Shown piece by piece: positions 49,591-49,977 of a DNA stretch of 49,977 nucleotides; position 1 is the stretch's first letter; every line of letters starts with the position of its first letter. The position numbers and the translations under genes are program-made. This DNA is from Acidobacteriota bacterium (GTDB taxonomy: Bacteria; Acidobacteriota; Vicinamibacteria; Fen-336), in the NCBI GenBank assembly GCA_003222275.1, contig QHVJ01000113.1:1-49977 (forward strand), written 5' to 3'. The notes under the pieces are model-generated. The model saw nothing but the letters and a program-made list of their open reading frames with translations. It ran no database searches and was not told the DNA's origin.

Positions 49591-49751
49591 CCGCCCTTCA
49601 CGACAGGAGGGCGGCGAGACCCGTCGCTGGAGGGATGCCGCGTCACCGTTCCCGTTCCCGTTCCCGATCCGTTCCGCGTCATCGACCCTCACCCCTGTCC
49701 CTCTCCCTTCCCGGGAGAGGGGAGGCCTTCCCCTACCAGCAAGGGGAAGGC
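49591..49751. repeat. Intergenic repeat block
   Basis: Contains GTTCCC three times in tandem (49648-49665), the widespread CCCTCTCCC/GGGAGAGGG inverted repeat (49699-49707 with 49713-49721), and GCCTTCCCC/GGGGAAGGC (49725-49733 with 49743-49751). The last hairpin begins immediately after the pilB stop on the minus strand and could act as its terminator, though it lacks a T tract. An open frame through this block has no protein-like composition. Confidence 0.6.
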
Positions 49752-49977
49752 TCATTGCACGAACGTGACCTTGTTGATCTCCTTGAGCGTGGTCGCGCCC
49801 GTCAACACCTTCTCCAGCGCCGACTCCCGCAGGAACGTCATGCCTTCCTCGCGCGCGGCTTGCTTGATCTCGGCCGTCGGCCGCCGCTCGAGGATCATCT
49901 GCCGGATGCGGTCGGACATGTCCAGCAGCTCCGCCACCGCCGTCCGGCCCCGGAAGCCCGTGCCCCCGCAGTCCTCG
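49752..49977 (-). CDS. pilB: C-terminus of PilB/GspE-type secretion ATPase (partial)
   Basis: The last 74 residues of a type IV pilus or type II secretion ATPase, cut by the right edge. DCGGTGFRGRTAVAELLDMS is the second half of the zinc-binding Cys motif and following strand, and RQMILERRP, LKEINKVTF is the typical end (PilB often ends TTLEEVLRVT). These hexameric ATPases extend pili from the cytoplasm. It ends with TGA just before a hairpin. Whether it is PilB or GspE cannot be decided from this part. Confidence 0.85.
   Translation of the reverse strand, partial: EDCGGTGFRGRTAVAELLDMSDRIRQMILERRPTAEIKQAAREEGMTFLRESALEKVLTGATTLKEINKVTFVQ

Noticed and set aside
49640-49730. CRISPR-like short repeats
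   Set aside because: Repeats are six-base tandem units and one inverted pair, without equal spacers.

Overview
The window is very GC-rich and gene-dense. It most resembles an Acidobacteriota chromosome. The evidence is an 830-residue orphan permease of the acidobacterial MacB/FtsX 'ADOP' type, an Oar-like TonB receptor with an N-terminal carboxypeptidase-regulatory-like domain, a CRTAC1 FG-GAP/ASPIC protein, several exported TPR proteins, a heptahaem cytochrome, and the end of a PilB/GspE ATPase. This is inference from family content; there is no rRNA or other marker gene here. No tRNA, rRNA, CRISPR array, insertion sequence or prophage was seen.

Layout. 1-3174: end of a Lys/Arg-tailed protein, DoxX, and a flavin reductase followed by a membrane polyferredoxin; a palindromic element sits in frame inside the flavoprotein gene. 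3188-7253: a penicillin-binding-type serine hydrolase, then a tightly packed Gfo/Idh - PIG-L deacetylase - NagB-like operon. 7301-9518: a Phd/VapC-type toxin-antitoxin pair with an apparently leaderless promoter, and a DHA2 exporter. 9602-13262: two exported proteins built from one repeated module, followed by the ADOP permease. 13297-17601: a metallo-beta-lactamase-fold hydrolase divergent from a YtrA-like GntR regulator, which heads an ABC exporter operon whose permease carries a large beta-propeller-like tail.

17598-21450 (minus strand) is a periplasmic isoquinoline-1-oxidoreductase-type molybdenum hydroxylase operon: cytochrome P460, 2Fe-2S subunit, Tat-exported Mo subunit, dihaem cytochrome c. 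21584-26628 (plus strand) is a sugar operon: NagB/AgaI-like isomerase, ROK kinase, Gfo/Idh, Tat-signal small subunit, and a GMC dehydrogenase with a four-cysteine Fe-S motif. With 4504-7253 it suggests oxidative catabolism of amino sugars or glycosides.

26630-39030 is the most striking part. A LacI-family regulator is in one operon with an exported TPR protein and a CRTAC1 protein, and it faces a TonB receptor across a 305-bp control region. That region contains two copies of a 15-bp operator word with centres 168 bp apart, plus a third, weaker site. Three more exported TPR genes and a heptahaem cytochrome follow. I propose that this is a LacI-controlled uptake or surface-processing locus.

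39121-49977: two polytopic GT-C-like proteins (one with a discoidin-like tail), an MFS transporter whose 3' end overlaps a ROK kinase gene by 103 bp, and a probable six-gene minus-strand operon (three unknown proteins, a methyltransferase, an acetoin-utilisation/HDAC-like deacetylase, the ROK kinase). After these come a hairpin-rich leader, a CoA-binding protein, a truncated four-helix-bundle remnant in repeats, and the 3' end of pilB. Many genes are coupled by 1-4-base overlaps (TGATG, ATGA, GTGA, TTGA), which fixes several non-ATG starts.
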